Shown: piece by piece, positions 55,053 to 64,000 of the stretch
Layout: each line of letters starts with the position of its first letter
Position numbering within the stretch: position 1 is the first letter of the stretch
The notes under the pieces: model-generated
What the model was told of the DNA's origin: nothing
The model's input: the letters and a program-made list of their open reading frames with translations, nothing else
Databases searched by the model: none
Assembly: GCA_938743325.2 (NCBI GenBank)
Contig: OW568904.1
Span: 62,001-126,000 of the forward strand
DNA from: Pycnococcus provasolii
Taxonomy: Eukaryota; Chlorophyta; Pseudoscourfieldiophyceae; Pseudoscourfieldiales; Pycnococcaceae
DNA length: 64,000 nucleotides
Reading direction: 5' to 3'
Translations under genes and position numbers: made by a program

Positions 55053-57092
55053 TCAAGCATCGGGCACGCTTAAACGCACGTCCGCGTACTTGCCGCTCAT
55101 CGCCATAAACTCCGTCGTCAAATTCAAGTAAACGCGCTCAGGCGGAATGTGGCTTCGCAGGAACGCCGCCTCCTTCTCCATGATGTCGCCGTAAACGAAC
55201 AGACTGTGGTCCTGCACATCCTCGCCCATGTCGGAAAAGCCGCCGCCTTCCACGTACACAGTTCGATTTAGTTTTTCCTCGGCGTACGACCACGAAGGCA
55301 CGAGCAGACACGCGGGGACGGGCCAGATGGTCGCGCCGCGCCAGCCCGCACCCCACAGAAGTTCGTCCACCGCTCGCGTGTGGCTCTCAAGAAGAGCGGG
55401 GTACCGCTCGTATCCCTTCGCGCGCATCGTCTGGCGGATAAACTTGTTGCTCGCGGCTTCGTGCTTCGGATCTTTCGGCGCCACGACTTTGCGTTTGTTG
55501 TGCTTGCGCAGGAGCGACCGTCGCGATCCCGTCTCCTTCGCCTCCATATCCTCGGTTCGAGCCTTTGCTTCCTGCGCCTGTTTTTGACGCAGAGTGTCCA
55601 CCTGCCTCTGAACGTCCGCGTCCGCGTCCGCCTCCTCCATTTTGGCGTACGCTTCGTACGCCTCGCGCGCACGCAGCTCGCCCTTAATCTCTTTCAGGTT
55701 GTCCTTCCGTCCGACGGTGTCGCCCGTGCTTCCTGTAATTTTTTTGCTCGAATCGAACGGCGCTTTTGCATCTGGCACAGGACGGAGCACGTATCCAGCC
55801 GCCTCGAGCGCCTCTTTGGACGCCGTCTCGTCCGCCGCGACGCTGTTGGACGTCCCGAGCCACTCGCCTTTGATGATATTCTTGCTGTGTCTTTCCTCTC
55901 GTGCCTGCTGCACAGCGCGTTCTTGGTGAGCAGCTTCCGCGTTGACGCTGTTCGACGATCCTAGGAACGACCCTTTGATTTGCGCATTCGCGAGCCTCAC
56001 GACGCGCGCCTGTTCCTCGCGTTCGCGTTCCTCCGCGCGCTGTTCGAATTGCAGTTTCTGCGTTTCGTTGCGCAGGTACGCCTGAAAGTCCGGCGGCGCG
56101 TTGGGTGGCGGCGGCGGCGGGCTAGGCGTCGCGTAGTTGTTCCACACGCCCCCTCTTCTGTTGTGGAAGTACGCCATGCACGCGTTGGCGAGGTCCAGCG
56201 ACAAAAACGGCATGAGGGCGGCGTACGGCGTCGTGGCTGCAACGGCGGCGACGAACGCCGTGACGTTCGTTTCCACTTTGCGCGTCTCGCCGGCGTACCC
56301 TCTTCCGTGCGTGTAGTGCGTCGCTTTGAATCCGAGTCTTCTGAAGAGCGGTATGTTCGCCTTGAATATGTCACTTTCAGAGACGTCCTCTTGCAGTTCT
56401 TCGAGCGCGTACGTGTCATCTGCGTTGATTCCTTGCGCACTTAAGAGTTCCGCCTTGATGAATATGGGTCCTTTCAGGTTATGAAATCGCGCCTCGACGT
56501 CGATGAGTCTCAGCGCGGGTTGAAGTGCGCGCGGGTCGCGTATGTTGATGAGAATACCCATGGACGGTTTCTTTGCTATGATGATGTTGAGCGCATCGTT
56601 GAGCGTGAGTCCCGTATGTACCGTATTGGGATCTTCGGACGTCCACGCGACGATCGGCTGACTCCACGCTTCCCGCGGGTGTACGTTCGACTTCGGCGGA
56701 CACCAGGCGACAGGCACTTCGACGACGTGTGCTGAGGTATTTAGAGCATTTTCCAACGCATGAGCAGTGAGCGACGGCATCGCCCACCTCACTTCCGCCA
56801 AACTCTGCACGTTGAAATGCGTGATAACACGACGAGCACTCCAAGCTCGAGGAGTCTCAAAATCTCTCTCACTTCCTCTCTTGAACGACGACGAGCCGCG
56901 ATGAGAACGATCCACATCACCACCAACACCAGAGCCAACACCATGGATTGTTATCACAGAGTGCTTGATTAACAAAACATAGAGCATATACAAAGCCAAC
57001 AAGCTTACGAAGAAACTTGCCACGAGCTTTGACAACAACGAAAGACACGTGCCAGAGGAGCGCGACATCGGAGCCGACGGACGCGCCATCAT
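55053..57092 (-). CDS. Type II membrane protein with FAM151/menorin-like domain
   Basis: 679 residues from the ATG at 57092; the frame goes 12 codons further only to TTG. One membrane anchor (LVASFFVSLLALYMLYVLLI, about residues 22-41) follows a short basic/Ser-rich cytoplasmic end, so most of the protein is luminal or outside. Residues about 80-300 resemble the FAM151/menorin (DUF2181) TIM-barrel of the phosphodiesterase superfamily: VITHFNVQSLAEVRWAM, SAHVVEVPVAW, TLNDALNIIIAKKPSMGILINI, and a late ADVRLSVP end. From about residue 320 to 560 a proline run and a highly charged coiled-coil-like stretch (QRAEEREREEQ, RQVDTLRQKQAQEAKARTEDMEAKE) separate this from the C-terminal block (WRGATIWPVPACLLVPSWSY). 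A SRRSLL motif precedes that block. The family assignment is tentative. A TGTAA follows the stop. Confidence 0.6.
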   Translation of the reverse strand: MMARPSAPMSRSSGTCLSLLSKLVASFFVSLLALYMLYVLLIKHSVITIHGVGSGVGGDVDRSHRGSSSFKRGSERDFETPRAWSARRVITHFNVQSLAEVRWAMPSLTAHALENALNTSAHVVEVPVAWCPPKSNVHPREAWSQPIVAWTSEDPNTVHTGLTLNDALNIIIAKKPSMGILINIRDPRALQPALRLIDVEARFHNLKGPIFIKAELLSAQGINADDTYALEELQEDVSESDIFKANIPLFRRLGFKATHYTHGRGYAGETRKVETNVTAFVAAVAATTPYAALMPFLSLDLANACMAYFHNRRGGVWNNYATPSPPPPPPNAPPDFQAYLRNETQKLQFEQRAEEREREEQARVVRLANAQIKGSFLGSSNSVNAEAAHQERAVQQAREERHSKNIIKGEWLGTSNSVAADETASKEALEAAGYVLRPVPDAKAPFDSSKKITGSTGDTVGRKDNLKEIKGELRAREAYEAYAKMEEADADADVQRQVDTLRQKQAQEAKARTEDMEAKETGSRRSLLRKHNKRKVVAPKDPKHEAASNKFIRQTMRAKGYERYPALLESHTRAVDELLWGAGWRGATIWPVPACLLVPSWSYAEEKLNRTVYVEGGGFSDMGEDVQDHSLFVYGDIMEKEAAFLRSHIPPERVYLNLTTEFMAMSGKYADVRLSVPDA

Positions 57093-57519
57093 GGCACTGG
57101 TGGTTTGGCCGCGACGAACCAACACCAAGCAAGTGCTTTGTGAAGCCCGCTAGACGCTGAGCGCTGAGAGCTGAGCGCGGAGACTCACCTTCGCTGAGCC
57201 TAGCGCTAAGCTCTAATTTCTACAAGACTCGCACGGATGCTTAAGCCGTTCTCGCCCGTCGTGATCTGCGGCGCCGATCGTAATTTCCAGAATCGGATTT
57301 CCAGAATCGGTTTTGTTCCAAAAGGGGATGGAGACTACCCTAGGGTTAAAGTTTTACGGTTAGGGTTACTGCCCTCTCCCGCTCTCCGTCCGTCATCAGT
57401 CATCAGACCGTCAAAAGTCAAACCAACTCCAGTCGCAATTCAAAGTTCAAACACTCCGGACTGCACCGCGGGCACAAACCCGCTGCCACGGTCGCTAATC
57501 AACACGGTGTGTGTTCCTT

Positions 57520-58365
57520 GGTGTCAAGCCACTCGCGCATTCCCGTGCGGGTACGCGGAGCACGGAGCACCATGTTGTTCAACAAACAAGATTTGGAACG
57601 CATCCTTGTTCTCCGCGTGGTGAACTAGGGCGCCAAGAAGTGGGACACGGATATCATTTGTGATATGGCAAGACTGCTTCGAGGATGAACAACTTGCCAT
57701 TGTGTTATGGGCCATCATCGAAGAAAGTACCGTCAAGGTTCGTGACAGGTACTGAGGTACACCACACTCCATCAACATGTTGGCGATGTCACCAAGCACG
57801 AAACCACCGCAGGCGAAGCGCCCATCAACGTCACTCACTCATGAAGACAGTCTCAGTCTGCGGGTTCTTTGCTTTGACGTCGTTCAACCACGCTTCAATC
57901 AACTCGAAAGAACGATTGTAGTCTGCCTCATCCTCGTCAAGGATCTTGCGCTTTGCTTTGTAGGCACCCGTCGTCGAGATGTTCAGGCCGCTCGCGGAAG
58001 CGTGCTTTTGTACTTCCTTCAACTTGCACTTTGCAACCTGTGCATTACATGAGCACCGACCTTTTCCGCATGTTCGTTAGCGGCAACAGCAGCATCCCTT
58101 TCCCTTTGTTCTTGCGCGTGCACGTGACCCCCTCTCAGCAGCTCTTTGATCTCCGCGATCGTCGGGAAGTTGAGTTTCATCAGGTAATTCTGGCGATATG
58201 TAACATTCCGGTTTTGGAATGGAGAAGATGCAGGAAAACGAGGGTGACCCATTGCTCTGCGTATCTTCTCGTCGTACGCCTCCGCTGCTGCCACCTCGTC
58301 TTGGCGGGTGGAATGTGCGGCTTGTGCGAATTCTGTCTCCAGCGCCCACATAAGTCGAAGCATGC
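57520..58365 (-). mobile_element. Decayed Mutator-like (MULE) DNA transposon, transposase remains
   Basis: Three overlapping minus-strand pieces keep transposase-like order. First comes MKLNFPTIAEIKELLRGG; then TGAYKAKRKILDEDEADYNRSFELIEAWLNDVKAKNPQT, which matches the MULE 'AK...sYelL..yl..l...NP' signature; then, in shifting frames, NLDGTFFDDG and VPLLGALVHHAENKDAFQI, matching the first catalytic Asp block and the 'alveeEn.da' segment. Frame shifts and stops break it at least twice. Terminal inverted repeats were not found. Assigned from motif resemblance only; another DDE superfamily is possible. Confidence 0.5.
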
Positions 58366-58800
58366 GTGGATGCCCAATATGCGTGTCCCCTGCTCTGTGT
58401 ATCGCGGTTCACGGCTGTCAGACTCCACCAATGTGCACGAGCCGCTTCCTTTGGCTAGCGCGCGACCCGAGGTGCTTCCTGGCTTGTCCCCCGCCCGCGT
58501 GTACAACAAAGCACAAACAACATGTTGGTCAGTTCAAACCAGTTCGAGATGGACGAACGCAAACAAAGCAGTGCACCACCGCACCGTGAAGGAACGAACG
58601 CCCGACCGGACCGGGATCCCCCCCCAGGAGACGAGGAGGAACCTCCCTCCCTCCCGAAAAAACACAATCCCCCCCCAATATAACTCCCAGTTCTCGCATG
58701 GATCCCCAAACACGCGTTCTGACCAGCCCCCCCCCCCCTTTTTCCTATTAGCCCTTTACGTCTCGCAGCACGTCGCGCAGCACGTCATTGTCGTCACTCG

Positions 58801-58808
58801 GTGTGCGT

Positions 58809-58851
<43 letters not shown>

Positions 58852-58859
58852 TGTGAGTG

Positions 58860-58906
<47 letters not shown>

Positions 58907-58915
58907 GTGTGTGTG

Positions 58916-58953
<38 letters not shown>
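58801..58953. repeat. GT/AC microsatellite
   Basis: About 150 bases of GT with occasional GC and GA interruptions. It ends 60 bases before the start codon of the START-like gene and produces long Cys/Val and Thr/His frames that are not genes. Confidence 0.95.
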
Positions 58954-59012
58954 TGGTGGTATTGTCCTGCGACATTTCAACTCCTGACTCCTTCATTCAC
59001 AAAGCCCGCGTC

Positions 59013-59831
59013 ATGCACAATAACAATAAGCTCACGCTTTCGTCGTCATGTACACGTGCGTCTGGTCTTGGTCGCGGGATCCAAGTGGACGCGTCTTTAA
59101 AGCTTGACCATACGAACGCGCAACAGGCGCTCGCGATTCTGTGTGATCCCGAAGCACACATGATCTTTCGAAACGTCGAGCGCATTTTGCACCGAAGACC
59201 ACTTCCTGCTCCGCCTCAGCACGAACAGAGCATTGTCTCGCAAGTTGGACGGTGGAGGCTTGGGTTTCTCACGGGAACGTTCGGGCTCTGCGTTCAGGTG
59301 GTTGTCGACCGCAACGCGTGCACGATGGCCATCAAGCAGGTGCGTCTCCCTCGCGAGCTGGAGGCGCTGGAGGAACGCGCGTTGGAACAGCTTGCCAACA
59401 GCGGCGAAGACGCAAGGCGAACGGGTGCATTTTCAGGCTTTGAAGGGTGCTGGACGTGCGTTCCCACGCCGTCTCACATTGACGGCGAATCCTCATCCTC
59501 AGCGTGCGAGGTGCACTTGACGCACTGCGTGCGACTTGCGTTCGTGCCACCGTTTCCGCTTGACCGGCTGGTTCGGCGTGTGGCTGAGGGCGTCATTCGC
59601 GACATGTTTAGGGACCTCGCGGCGGAGGCGGATCGCAGGAGTGGTGGGTCGAAGGCGCCCGTGCGAGCGTCATCTTCACGACGCGGCGGCGGGCGCCGTC
59701 GCGTCGCGTTGCTGGACGACTTCTTCGACGCCGAGCGTCGTCGGCGTCGGCGCCTAGCCGCGGGCGTGCTCGCGCTCGGCATGGGTGTCAAGTACTTGCT
59801 CACGACCTTTGGTAAGCACAAACAAGCGTGA
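59013..59831 (+). CDS. START-like (SRPBCC / polyketide cyclase-type) domain protein
   Basis: 272 residues from the ATG at 59013; the open frame extends upstream through the GT microsatellite and was trimmed. Residues about 1-30 are Ser/Arg-rich without acids, consistent with an organelle transit peptide. The core (NAQQALAILCDPEAHMIFRNVERIL, WRLGFLTGTFGLCVQVVVDR, CEVHLTHCVRLAFVPPFPLDRLVRRVAEGVIRDMFRDL) follows the SRPBCC lipid-binding fold seen in plastid proteins of plants and algae that bind hydrophobic ligands. A basic, Arg-rich segment and a short hydrophobic stretch (LAAGVLALGMGVKYLLTTF) end the protein, possibly a membrane anchor. Ligand unknown. TGTAA pentamers lie 6 and 25 bases past the stop. 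Convergent with the SpoU-type gene (61 bases between stops). Confidence 0.65.
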   Translation: MHNNNKLTLSSSCTRASGLGRGIQVDASLKLDHTNAQQALAILCDPEAHMIFRNVERILHRRPLPAPPQHEQSIVSQVGRWRLGFLTGTFGLCVQVVVDRNACTMAIKQVRLPRELEALEERALEQLANSGEDARRTGAFSGFEGCWTCVPTPSHIDGESSSSACEVHLTHCVRLAFVPPFPLDRLVRRVAEGVIRDMFRDLAAEADRRSGGSKAPVRASSSRRGGGRRRVALLDDFFDAERRRRRRLAAGVLALGMGVKYLLTTFGKHKQA

Positions 59832-59892
59832 CATATTGTAACATGCTGCTGTTGTTGTAAATAAGAACACAATCAGAAGACTACAGTGTATA

Positions 59893-60735
59893 CTACATAT
59901 GGTCGTCGTCCGGTCTGTACATGTCCCAGAGCGCGACGGAGACGGCGTGCGGCAGGCTCAGGCTTTCGATATTGGCGCTGTGGTTAATTTGTGCACCGCC
60001 GTAGCGACATTTCGCAGCATCCTCTTCACTTAAGCCTGTATTCTCCGCGCCAAACACCAAGCATAGTTTTCTCCGGTTTTGGTTTTGTTTGTTTGTTTGT
60101 TTTTTCCACTTCGTGTAAGCGCTTCTTGGCGAGCTGTGCATGCTTTGACACGCGTTCGCCGCGTCACTTCCTGGGACGACGAAACACAGTCCGTCGTCGT
60201 GGTCGCCCAGCGCGTCTTCGAGTGTGTCGTACATGTTTGCGTTCATGAGCAAGCCTTGCGCCCCCGCCGCGGCGCCTCGTGCTTTTCGGCACGTGTGGTC
60301 CTTGCACTTCGTGTTGACGATACGCATCTCAGGCACGTCGAACGCCGCACAGCTCCTCGCGACACTTCCAATCGATCCCGCGAAACGAGGCGCGACCAAG
60401 ATGACGGCGCAGTCGTGAAGCTTACCATCATCATCGTCATCATCATCTACCGCCGAACGAGACGACGACGACGACGCAAATGACGACGACGACGACGAGG
60501 ATGCTACAGCTCGTCGTCGTCGCGCTACTACTGCTACAGCACCTCGTCGTCGTCGTGCTACTACTATTGCTGCAACTGCTCCTGCTGCTCTTGATGACGT
60601 GGAAGATGAAGAAACAGAAACACCGTTGACATTGACACCATTACCACCACCACGACGTGCATGGACGCAACAACACTCACATTGTGACTTGGACATGGGA
60701 AAAGACGGCTTCCACATCGACATCGACATCGCCAT
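59893..60735 (-). CDS. SpoU/TrmH-family RNA 2'-O-ribose methyltransferase (TrmJ-like)
   Basis: 280 residues from the ATG at 60735 (upstream only GTG). The SPOUT motifs are present: motif 1 FAGSIGSVARSCAAF (about residues 115-129, the N-I-G-x-x-A-R element with Ser for Asn), motif 2 LVFGAENTGLSEED (about 224-237) and motif 3 SLSLPHAVSVALWDMY (about 256-271), which make the trefoil knot that binds S-adenosylmethionine. The N-terminal 85 residues are Val/Ala/Arg/Ser low complexity and could include an organelle-targeting sequence. A Lys/Gln/Asn-rich insertion (KWKKQTNKQNQNRRK) precedes motif 2. Substrate is probably tRNA by similarity to TrmJ; not determinable here. A telomere-like run lies 50 bases upstream of the start. 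Confidence 0.85.
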   Translation of the reverse strand: MAMSMSMWKPSFPMSKSQCECCCVHARRGGGNGVNVNGVSVSSSSTSSRAAGAVAAIVVARRRRGAVAVVARRRRAVASSSSSSSFASSSSSRSAVDDDDDDDGKLHDCAVILVAPRFAGSIGSVARSCAAFDVPEMRIVNTKCKDHTCRKARGAAAGAQGLLMNANMYDTLEDALGDHDDGLCFVVPGSDAANACQSMHSSPRSAYTKWKKQTNKQNQNRRKLCLVFGAENTGLSEEDAAKCRYGGAQINHSANIESLSLPHAVSVALWDMYRPDDDHM

Positions 60736-60786
60736 CGACGAGGATGACACAACGACCCAATCAGGAGCACGGGGGGGGCACCATGA

Positions 60787-60838
60787 TTAGGGTTAGGGTT
60801 AGGGTTAGGGTTAGGGTGACTCCCGTTGGGTTAGGGTT
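60787..60838 (+). repeat. Telomere-like repeat (TTAGGG)
   Basis: Five tandem TTAGGG units (60787-60817) and another single unit at 60830, about 50-100 bases upstream of the SpoU-type start codon. In that gene's sense they read CCCTAA. Confidence 0.9.
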
Positions 60839-61134
60839 ACTTGGTTTGCTTGTCGTTCGGGTGAAACACCAACCTACCCTTTTACACTACCGGGTAGGGG
60901 AAGCTCCGCCCTACCGTGGTAGTGATCGGAACTCTACATATAGCGCTAGCGTAGCGTGATGATAGTCTAGGGAATATTATGTAGTGTGGGCTACTCACTC
61001 GTCGCTCCGTTGCCCCTTGCCCCTTGCCACTTGCAACGCTAGGGGAGGCTGTTCAAGCAAACTTGCCTGTTTCTTTGCGAACTCCACTGGGGCAACGGAG
61101 TGAGGCAAACTTGCAACCACGGGCCTTGCAGGTG
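60839..61134. other. Divergent promoter region
   Basis: This lies between the SpoU-type and multi-pass membrane protein genes. It contains GGGGCAACGGAG-type direct repeats around the leader (61010-61020 CGTTGCCCC and 61090-61097 GGGGCAAC). No gene is seen. The downstream frame opens at TTG (61024), and the ATG at 61135 was taken as start. Confidence 0.55.
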
Positions 61135-63156
61135 ATGGCGCAGGTTGATCTTTTCATCAATGCGACTTCAACTGCATTGTTGGACGCATCCCTCGCGCGT
61201 GCTGGCTTGACGCACGACGCCTTACGGGGTAAGCTCACGGCGTTTGGTGTTGAGTCCGTTGAAGATATCTTCGAACTCGAGGAGAACGACGGTGTGGCGC
61301 TAGGGCTTAACGCGGGTGATGTCAACCGGCTCAAGCAAAGTGCGAAGGAGGTCTTGTCAGGGAAACCGACGCCGGCAGCGGTGGAAGGAGGAGGAGGGCG
61401 CTCAGGACAGATGGCGGTGGCGGCCGAGTTCACAACAACAACAATAAGCCGGCCAAGTCTGTCACTCGCCCCAAGCGCGGCCAAAGTTGTGCCCCTGCCG
61501 CCCGAAGACAAGTACACAAACGCACAAGCCTACGTCAGCGGCGAAGCGTATGATGGGCACCCTGCTCCCGAGGATGCCTATGAGTGGATGTGCTCCGATC
61601 AGAATATTCCACCGAAAAGGCCGCCGCTGGAGCTCGGCGCGCTCGCGCCCGCCTTGCAAGGGCCTAAAGTTGAGGACTTCTGGAGTTTCCTCTGGAGTAT
61701 GAAAATGGACCTCGGATCGGCGCTGGCGTCGACATTTACTGCTGTTGCCATCATTGCACCGTATGCTGTTGGCGCTTTGAACAATGAAGGAGCCCACGGC
61801 GGAGTCATTGCATGCTGGGTTTGTTTCATCATCACTTGCATATTCTTTCTTGGCTTTGCGGTAATACGCGCGGTTGAACTGAACGCCAAGCGCATTTTCT
61901 ACTACCGGTGCTTTCACCACGGCATAATCGTCGACTTCAAAAACGATGTGCTTGAGGACTATCTTGGCGGTCTTCAGAACTCGGGAACATTCGCGTTGGT
62001 GCTGAATCTCATTCTTGCGTGTGTCCTGGTGATGTATGGAGTTGCTGAGTCGAAGAGCATAGCATTTTATTTCTTATTTATTGTTGCCATGGTGGCTGTT
62101 ACCAACGCCTTTTGGCAGGTGCACGCACCGTATCGCCAGGTTGACACTCTCGAGAGCAATCTAATCAGCCTTTCGAAATTCTTAGAGAGAGATCCGGCTA
62201 AGGCTAGAGACTTTCTCGCGAATTGCAAGGTTCAAGCTGAGGAAGTCACCTTTCAACGCATCAGCGACATCATTAATCGACAGCGTTACGAAAAGTACCT
62301 TCTGAATAAGAAGCGGGCTGATGCGGTCATCAAGAAATATGGATTTAGCGAGGACTTCGTCCGGAAGGGTCAGTACGATTTTGTTGACATCTGGATACCC
62401 CCTGCTGGCAATCGCTTAGACTTACGTATTAAGTCTGGTGGACCTGCACTTGATGTACTCTACTGGTTCGTAATAATGTTTTACATGCCTCCGTCACCAA
62501 TATATATCTTTTGGCCCCTGCTTATGAAGCTGCTATCGTACGAGAAGGGCACACCGAGCGCATCCGACCTCGCCAAGTTTCGTGAGCTACCATTGTTTGA
62601 CTGGAGTACGTGGAAATTTCGATCACTAAGAATTATCGACGAGCTTTATGGCACGAGAGACGAAGAAAAAACAGAGAAAGCCATGCTAAAAGAGAAGTTC
62701 GGATTCCAGTTTAATCAACTCCTCGTCATATCCGACGAGGAAGCTGGTTCAAATGGAGGAACGCAGCCACCTAATAGAAGAAAGTCGACGCGTCTGGAGA
62801 ATATCAAGGACAAGCTTGGTCGACCGATTGTGAGGCTTTATGACTTTGATAAAATTCGCTACAACTCCAAGAAAGGATACAATGGTGACTTGAATGACCC
62901 CGTCAAGAAAGGTTTGGTGACTCGCGACGACGCAGATGTTCGTGAAAGTATGTTCCGGTCAGTGTTTTTCGGCGGGAGATACGTTAGCATGCTGAGCGCG
63001 CTGCAGTTTCAGGACGACGCGATCGAAAAAGCATTCAATGGTCTTGGCGAGAAAACAGCATTATTTGCCGTTTTGTGGACATATGCTATGACAGGATACT
63101 TTGTATATGCAATGATAGCAGCGGAGAAAAACGCCGAAAATACCTCGAATAATTAA
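61135..63156 (+). CDS. Multi-pass membrane protein with SAM-like N-terminal domain, unknown function
   Basis: 673 residues. Residues about 5-80 (LFINATSTALLDASLARAG, LTAFGVESVEDIFELEENDGVALGLNAGDVNRLKQSAKEVL) look like a SAM-type five-helix domain. Six hydrophobic segments follow: FTAVAIIAPYAVGAL, VIACWVCFIITCIFFLGFAVI, FALVLNLILACVLVMYGVA, IAFYFLFIVAMVAV, VLYWFVIMFYMPPSPIYIFWPLL, and a last ALFAVLWTYAMTGYFVYAMI. Between segments 4 and 5 lies a 110-residue soluble stretch, and before the last helix about 180 charged residues (RRKSTRLENIKDKLGRPIVRLYDF). I do not recognise the family. Codon use in the second half is more A/T-rich than in neighbours. Confidence 0.75.
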   Translation: MAQVDLFINATSTALLDASLARAGLTHDALRGKLTAFGVESVEDIFELEENDGVALGLNAGDVNRLKQSAKEVLSGKPTPAAVEGGGGRSGQMAVAAEFTTTTISRPSLSLAPSAAKVVPLPPEDKYTNAQAYVSGEAYDGHPAPEDAYEWMCSDQNIPPKRPPLELGALAPALQGPKVEDFWSFLWSMKMDLGSALASTFTAVAIIAPYAVGALNNEGAHGGVIACWVCFIITCIFFLGFAVIRAVELNAKRIFYYRCFHHGIIVDFKNDVLEDYLGGLQNSGTFALVLNLILACVLVMYGVAESKSIAFYFLFIVAMVAVTNAFWQVHAPYRQVDTLESNLISLSKFLERDPAKARDFLANCKVQAEEVTFQRISDIINRQRYEKYLLNKKRADAVIKKYGFSEDFVRKGQYDFVDIWIPPAGNRLDLRIKSGGPALDVLYWFVIMFYMPPSPIYIFWPLLMKLLSYEKGTPSASDLAKFRELPLFDWSTWKFRSLRIIDELYGTRDEEKTEKAMLKEKFGFQFNQLLVISDEEAGSNGGTQPPNRRKSTRLENIKDKLGRPIVRLYDFDKIRYNSKKGYNGDLNDPVKKGLVTRDDADVRESMFRSVFFGGRYVSMLSALQFQDDAIEKAFNGLGEKTALFAVLWTYAMTGYFVYAMIAAEKNAENTSNN

Positions 63157-63233
63157 TTTACTTGATCTGAGTGAGTGAGATTAAATTGAGTAACACATGA
63201 CATCGGTCCGGCCAGCAAACAATACATTATGAT

Positions 63234-63926
63234 TTATGACGATGCCGACGACGAATCGGAATCGTTTATACTACTACTATTCATAGAAGGTGGGGGTGGC
63301 GCGGCGGGTTGATTACGGCACGTTAGATGCACGGTACCGTTGTACAATTTTCCCGTTTTCCATAGCTCCCACCGCTCATCGGCAGGCAACCACGCGGGCG
63401 AGGCGACGTGCGTCGTCTTCGAGAAAATCCAGCCCCGATGTTTCCCGATCTCCGCATCTTCGAAATCGCTGACGATCCATTTATCCGAGTCAGAGTAGTA
63501 CAAATACTTCTTATGGCACACTGTTTTATTCATTCGTGTGCCAAGATCAACCTTTGTGTAGTACTCGGTAATGTAGGCTTCGAAGACAGGTTTGCCATTG
63601 ACCACACGGTTTGGCATCTGGTAGTAAGTTCCCAAAAGCCCATTCTGATTCGGTTGCAGTAGAAATTGCGGTGCAGCACTCGTCGCTTCAAACGTGCATG
63701 CAGATACCGTGGAAATGTTTGCAAGAGGATGTGCCACACATCCTGAAGCGGCTCCAAGACTGGGAGCTTCATGCACAATCCAGCTGAAAACCACGAAGAA
63801 AGGTGTTATGCAGAGTAAGCTACATATGAGCGACCATCTCTCCTCCTCCTCCTCTTCCTCTTCCTCCTCCTTCTCATTATCATTCGATTCCGATGACGCA
63901 GCCTCCTCCTTATTATTTTTCTTCAT
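63234..63926 (-). CDS. Single-pass membrane protein with GKPV...YLYYS..KW-type domain
   Basis: 230 residues. A cytoplasmic run of Glu (about residues 12-30) leads to one membrane helix (SLICSLLCITPFFVVFSWIV, about 33-52) and an outer domain: YYQMPNRVVNGKPVFEAY, CHKKYLYYSDSDKWIVSDF, GWIFSKTTHVASPAWLPADERWELW. This order (NGKPVY, YLYY..KWxIxxx, W.V.....SP......W..W) recurs in secreted proteins of many marine protists and animals, but I know no functional name for it. The tail is Pro then Ser-rich. Convergent with the multi-pass protein, 77 bases between stops. Confidence 0.65.
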   Translation of the reverse strand: MKKNNKEEAASSESNDNEKEEEEEEEEEERWSLICSLLCITPFFVVFSWIVHEAPSLGAASGCVAHPLANISTVSACTFEATSAAPQFLLQPNQNGLLGTYYQMPNRVVNGKPVFEAYITEYYTKVDLGTRMNKTVCHKKYLYYSDSDKWIVSDFEDAEIGKHRGWIFSKTTHVASPAWLPADERWELWKTGKLYNGTVHLTCRNQPAAPPPPSMNSSSINDSDSSSASS

Positions 63927-64000
63927 TTTTGGACGAGGTTGGCGGATAGACTGAGGTATGAATGGGCGAAGAGGCTGAACAAAATATTGCTTGACTTGTT

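Larger units (their letters stand above)
57093..59012. other. Intergenic region with transposase remains and microsatellite
   Basis: It contains decayed Mutator-like transposase sequence (about 57520-58365, minus strand), a few telomere-like hexamers (57340-57370), C-runs (58615-58740) and the GT microsatellite (58801-58953). No intact gene is seen. Confidence 0.6.

Noticed and set aside
54823-55056. 77-residue minus-strand frame next to the FAM151-like gene
   Set aside because: Has a weaker protein-like look than the opposite strand and overlaps the neighbouring gene end.
58748-58996. Thr/His repeat frames
   Set aside because: Opposite strand of the GT microsatellite.

Overview
The window looks like nuclear DNA of a small, intron-poor microbial eukaryote, most likely a unicellular alga of green (prasinophyte) type. 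Pointers are secreted multidomain proteins with S/P-rich spacers and R-R-x-L-L motifs, a plastid-style START-like protein, a TGTAA pentamer shortly after three stop codons, and long single-exon genes. Other photosynthetic protists are not excluded, and the telomere-like unit seen (CCCTAA/TTAGGG) is not the usual green-plant unit. No prokaryotic operon signals, rRNA or tRNA genes were recognised.

Layout. 1-2.1 kb: non-coding DNA with degenerate telomere-like repeats, an imperfect inverted repeat and a GT-rich microsatellite. 2.1-3.6 kb: secreted sialidase-like Asp-box protein. 4.6-25.1 kb: one uninterrupted reading frame for a type I membrane protein of about 6,800 residues (TIG/IPT-like, cadherin-like beta-sandwich, proline spacer, about 30 filamin-type repeats, REJ/PKD-like region, C-terminal membrane helix). 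27.8-30.0 kb: small secreted EF-hand protein, dCMP deaminase, and a headless CobW/COG0523 gene piece. 30.3-34.8 kb: EF-hand / SHAWG-domain / NACHT-like ATPase / 14 WD40 repeats. 35.0-52.2 kb: a cluster of four intact and two broken genes of one modular-repeat family ('GW-module' genes here), with a type-III-restriction-like SF2 helicase and an unrecognised acidic-tailed protein between them. 52.4-64 kb: ordinary single-copy genes (PTEN phosphatase, FAM151/menorin-like protein, START-like protein, SpoU RNA methyltransferase, multi-pass membrane protein, small membrane protein) and the remains of a Mutator-like transposase.

The most unusual stretch is 30.3-52.2 kb. The STAND-type ATPase ends in 14 near-identical 42-residue WD40 repeats that vary at only a few positions, the signature of fungal HET-E/HET-D non-self recognition genes. 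Next to it lies a recently duplicating family with a near-invariant N-terminal domain, variable arrays of about 65-residue modules and a basic tail. Together with the helicase this resembles a eukaryotic recognition or defence island. That reading is inference from architecture and repeat pattern; no function is shown.

Start codons were placed at ATG. Several long frames extend upstream only through GTG or TTG and were trimmed.
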